From Psychrobacter fulvigenes (GTDB lineage: Bacteria > Pseudomonadota > Gammaproteobacteria > Pseudomonadales > Moraxellaceae), in the NCBI RefSeq assembly GCF_904846155.1, contig NZ_CAJGZP010000001.1, positions 2,790,001 through 2,854,000 on the forward strand: DNA of 64,000 nucleotides. The letters are read 5' to 3'. The position numbers and the translations under genes were made by a program. How positions within the stretch are numbered: the first letter of the stretch is position 1; each line of letters starts with the position of its first letter. Below the pieces are notes generated by a model. That model was given only the letters and a program-made list of their open reading frames with translations, did no database searches and was not told the origin of the DNA. Positions 62,361 to 64,000 of this stretch are shown in pieces.

Positions 62361-63056
62361 ATGACCACGTCACATAAGTCTTTATTAAGGAATCGGCAGA
62401 TAGTTATCATTATGACACGTGTCTACTTGGCATTAGTAAATAATACTTCTATTAATAAGCCGGCATTAAAAGCCACTATTACAAAAAACAACTCTCACAC
62501 GGGTAAAAAAGACTCTCTGGCTCATCCAGAACAAGGCTTCACTCTTACAGAGGTTATCGTAACCACTCTAGTTTTAGCCATTATAGCCACTATCGCTGTC
62601 CCAGCGATATTGACACAGCTCGCTAATATGGAAGCAAAGCGCGTCAGACACACCCTAATGAATACTTTTAGTACTGCGAAAGCTGAAAGCTATATTCGCA
62701 GGCAAAACCTAGTGGTCTGTTTGTCAGACTCAGGTGGCCGCTGTCATAAAGACAGTAATAAAGCACTGCTCTTATTCATCGATAACAATGACAACAAACA
62801 TTTTGATCAGACCACAGACCACTTACTTAGTGAGCAGCATATCAATCCTAAATACGGCACTTTGCATCTAAGGGCTGGCAAGCGCCACTATGTCAGGTTT
62901 TATGGTGACTCAGGTAAACCACGTGGTCATTTTGGTCATATCAAATACTGTCCTAACAAAAGCTATAATCAAGCCATGTATCAAGTGTCTTTTAATCAAG
63001 TAGGTATCATTAAATACAAGCCCAACAGCGTACATGACACTGGATGCGCCGGTTAG
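62361..63056 (+). CDS. Type IV pilin-like (GspH/FimT family) minor pilin
   Basis: 231 aa from ATG 62361; a second ATG at 62412 would shorten the leader. The prepilin peptidase site is QGFTLTEVIV (cleavage after Gly, with the Glu at +5), followed by a hydrophobic helix of about 20 residues (TTLVLAIIATIAVPAILTQLA). The leader before the site is unusually long (about 57 residues, or 40 from the second ATG), which is more typical of FimT/GspH proteins. The C-terminal domain has four Cys and the LLLFIDNNDNKHFD block of GspH. It probably initiates a type IV pilus. No other pil gene is here. Confidence 0.85.
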   Translation: MTTSHKSLLRNRQIVIIMTRVYLALVNNTSINKPALKATITKNNSHTGKKDSLAHPEQGFTLTEVIVTTLVLAIIATIAVPAILTQLANMEAKRVRHTLMNTFSTAKAESYIRRQNLVVCLSDSGGRCHKDSNKALLLFIDNNDNKHFDQTTDHLLSEQHINPKYGTLHLRAGKRHYVRFYGDSGKPRGHFGHIKYCPNKSYNQAMYQVSFNQVGIIKYKPNSVHDTGCAG

Positions 63057-63091
63057 TCTTTATTCAATGTTTCTTAATAGAGCACCTTGCA

Positions 63092-63865
63092 TCATTTACG
63101 CATGGCTGCTTTCATCTGTTTTACTGCTTGCTCTAGACCCATAAACACAGCATCCGCTATCAGTGCATGCCCGATATTTAGCTCGTAGATACCGTCGATT
63201 TGAGCGATGGCATTGACATTGTCACGAGTAAGACCATGCCCTGCATTGATGAGTAGCTTATCATCCAGACGCTGTGCAGTGGCAGCCGCTTGTTGAATAC
63301 GCTGTAACTCAGCATTTTGGGCGGTGACATCCTCTGCTAATCCCGCTTCTGCATAAGCCCCAGTATGGATCTCAATCGCATCAGCATGACAGTCAATGGC
63401 TGCTTGAATCTGCGTCTCATCCGGATCGACGAATAAAGAAACCTTGATACCTGCTGCATGTAGCTCATTGATATACTCTGTCAAATAAGCAGTTTGTTCT
63501 GCAATATCCAGACCACCTTCTGTAGTAAGCTCAGCGCGCTTTTCTGGCACTAAACATACCCAGTACGGCTTTACTTCACAGGCAATCGCCAACATTTCAG
63601 CCGTTGCCGCTATCTCTAAGTTAAGCCTGGTGGTGATTTTTTCTGCTATCTCATAGACATCAGCGTCTTGGATATGGCGACGATCTTCACGTAGATGAAT
63701 CGTGATGCCATCAGCGCCCGCTTGCTCACATAATAATGCAGCTGCTACAGGGCTAGGATAGCTGACGCCGCGAGCTTGACGTAACGTTGCGACGTGATCG
63801 ATATTAACGCCTAATAAAGGTGTATTTGCTGAATTTTTTGTTGAATGTTGTTGCATGGTCGTCAT
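63092..63865 (-). CDS. pdxJ: Pyridoxine 5'-phosphate synthase
   Basis: Condenses 1-deoxyxylulose 5-phosphate with 3-amino-2-oxopropyl phosphate, the last step in pyridoxine phosphate formation. The 257-aa TIM barrel has [34 protein letters not shown] (catalytic His, Arg), [26 protein letters not shown] and [23 protein letters not shown]. The start at 63865 follows AAAGGATTTCTT; an ATG three codons later is less well spaced. A family B repeat lies 41 bases upstream, so the promoter is either inside or beyond it. Confidence 0.96.
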   Translation of the reverse strand: MTTMQQHSTKNSANTPLLGVNIDHVATLRQARGVSYPSPVAAALLCEQAGADGITIHLREDRRHIQDADVYEIAEKITTRLNLEIAATAEMLAIACEVKPYWVCLVPEKRAELTTEGGLDIAEQTAYLTEYINELHAAGIKVSLFVDPDETQIQAAIDCHADAIEIHTGAYAEAGLAEDVTAQNAELQRIQQAAATAQRLDDKLLINAGHGLTRDNVNAIAQIDGIYELNIGHALIADAVFMGLEQAVKQMKAAMRK

Positions 63866-63906
63866 AAGAAATCCTTTGAATAATTTTTTATAGTTTTTTA
63901 TAACTT

Positions 63907-64000
63907 ATACCATTTGCAAAAATTAGAGTAACACGGAAAACTTGTGCAAGCACTACACCCAGTAGGCTTAACAAGTTTGACAAAGTTAATCGTACTTTTT
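63907..64000 (+). repeat. Dispersed repeat family B, copy 4 (truncated by window edge)
   Basis: 94 bases matching copies 1 and 2 from ATACCATTTGCAAAAATTAG up to TAATCGTACTTTTT. The last inverted end is presumably just outside the window. Confidence 0.87.

Noticed and set aside
1..64000. tRNA, rRNA and CRISPR arrays
   Set aside because: No cloverleaf with a recognisable T-loop, no rRNA stretch and no spaced direct repeats were seen by eye. A tRNAscan run would be decisive for tRNAs.

Overview
The window is a bacterial chromosome segment of moderate, slightly AT-leaning composition. Its gene content and order fit a gammaproteobacterium of the Moraxellaceae, most likely Psychrobacter. This is an inference from recognised protein families and neighbourhoods (ileS-lspA, rpsB-tsf, gacS/barA-cysM-rlmD-relA, divergent serA and D-2-hydroxyglutarate dehydrogenase), not from a search. 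There are no rRNA genes and I recognise no tRNA gene or CRISPR array. Most genes are housekeeping, separated by good Rho-independent terminators.

Layout. 1-9.1 kb: 5' end of hemH, metX-metW (methionine), a secreted Sel1-repeat protein, an AhpD-like protein, trhO (tRNA U34 hydroxylation), serA, and a divergent FAD dehydrogenase that probably recycles the D-2-hydroxyglutarate made by SerA. 9.1-14.1 kb: a BLUF photoreceptor with a C-terminal membrane helix, a GNAT-nitrilase fusion, a membrane thioredoxin and alanine dehydrogenase. 14.5-25.6 kb: ileS-lspA, then a mixed block (orphan nuclease-like protein, GST, macrodomain, hemerythrin, dihydrolipoamide-dehydrogenase-like flavoprotein, cold-shock/DUF1294 protein) before fkpB and an aldo-keto reductase. 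25.7-35 kb: plsC-like acyltransferase, hflX, a nested pair of insertion sequences, lrgAB-like genes, a lytic transglycosylase, tsf and rpsB.

35.4-39.9 kb is the most unusual region. It is a tight minus-strand five-gene operon: an amino-acid-type periplasmic binding lipoprotein, a membrane histidine kinase with a CheA-like HPt and ATPase but no CheW domain, a single-domain CheY-like regulator, and two tandem CheX-type phosphatases. No receptor, CheW or flagellar gene lies nearby. It looks like a self-contained sensing circuit borrowing chemotaxis parts.

40.2-58.7 kb: Bcr/CflA efflux, an orphan PotD-like lipoprotein, a crotonase, the BarA/GacS hybrid kinase, cysM, a PolB-like exonuclease, rlmD, relA, mutM, a small secreted protein and typA. 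59-64 kb: a frameshifted IS4-type element, an OmpA-family porin, a FimT/GspH-like pseudopilin and pdxJ.

Two families of short dispersed repeats with inverted ends run through the intergenic DNA. Family A (about 120-155 bp, 4 copies) sits just upstream of, and co-oriented with, three genes. Family B (105 bp, 4 copies) has terminal inverted repeats; one copy supplies the stop codon of lspA. Both look like non-autonomous (MITE-like) elements.
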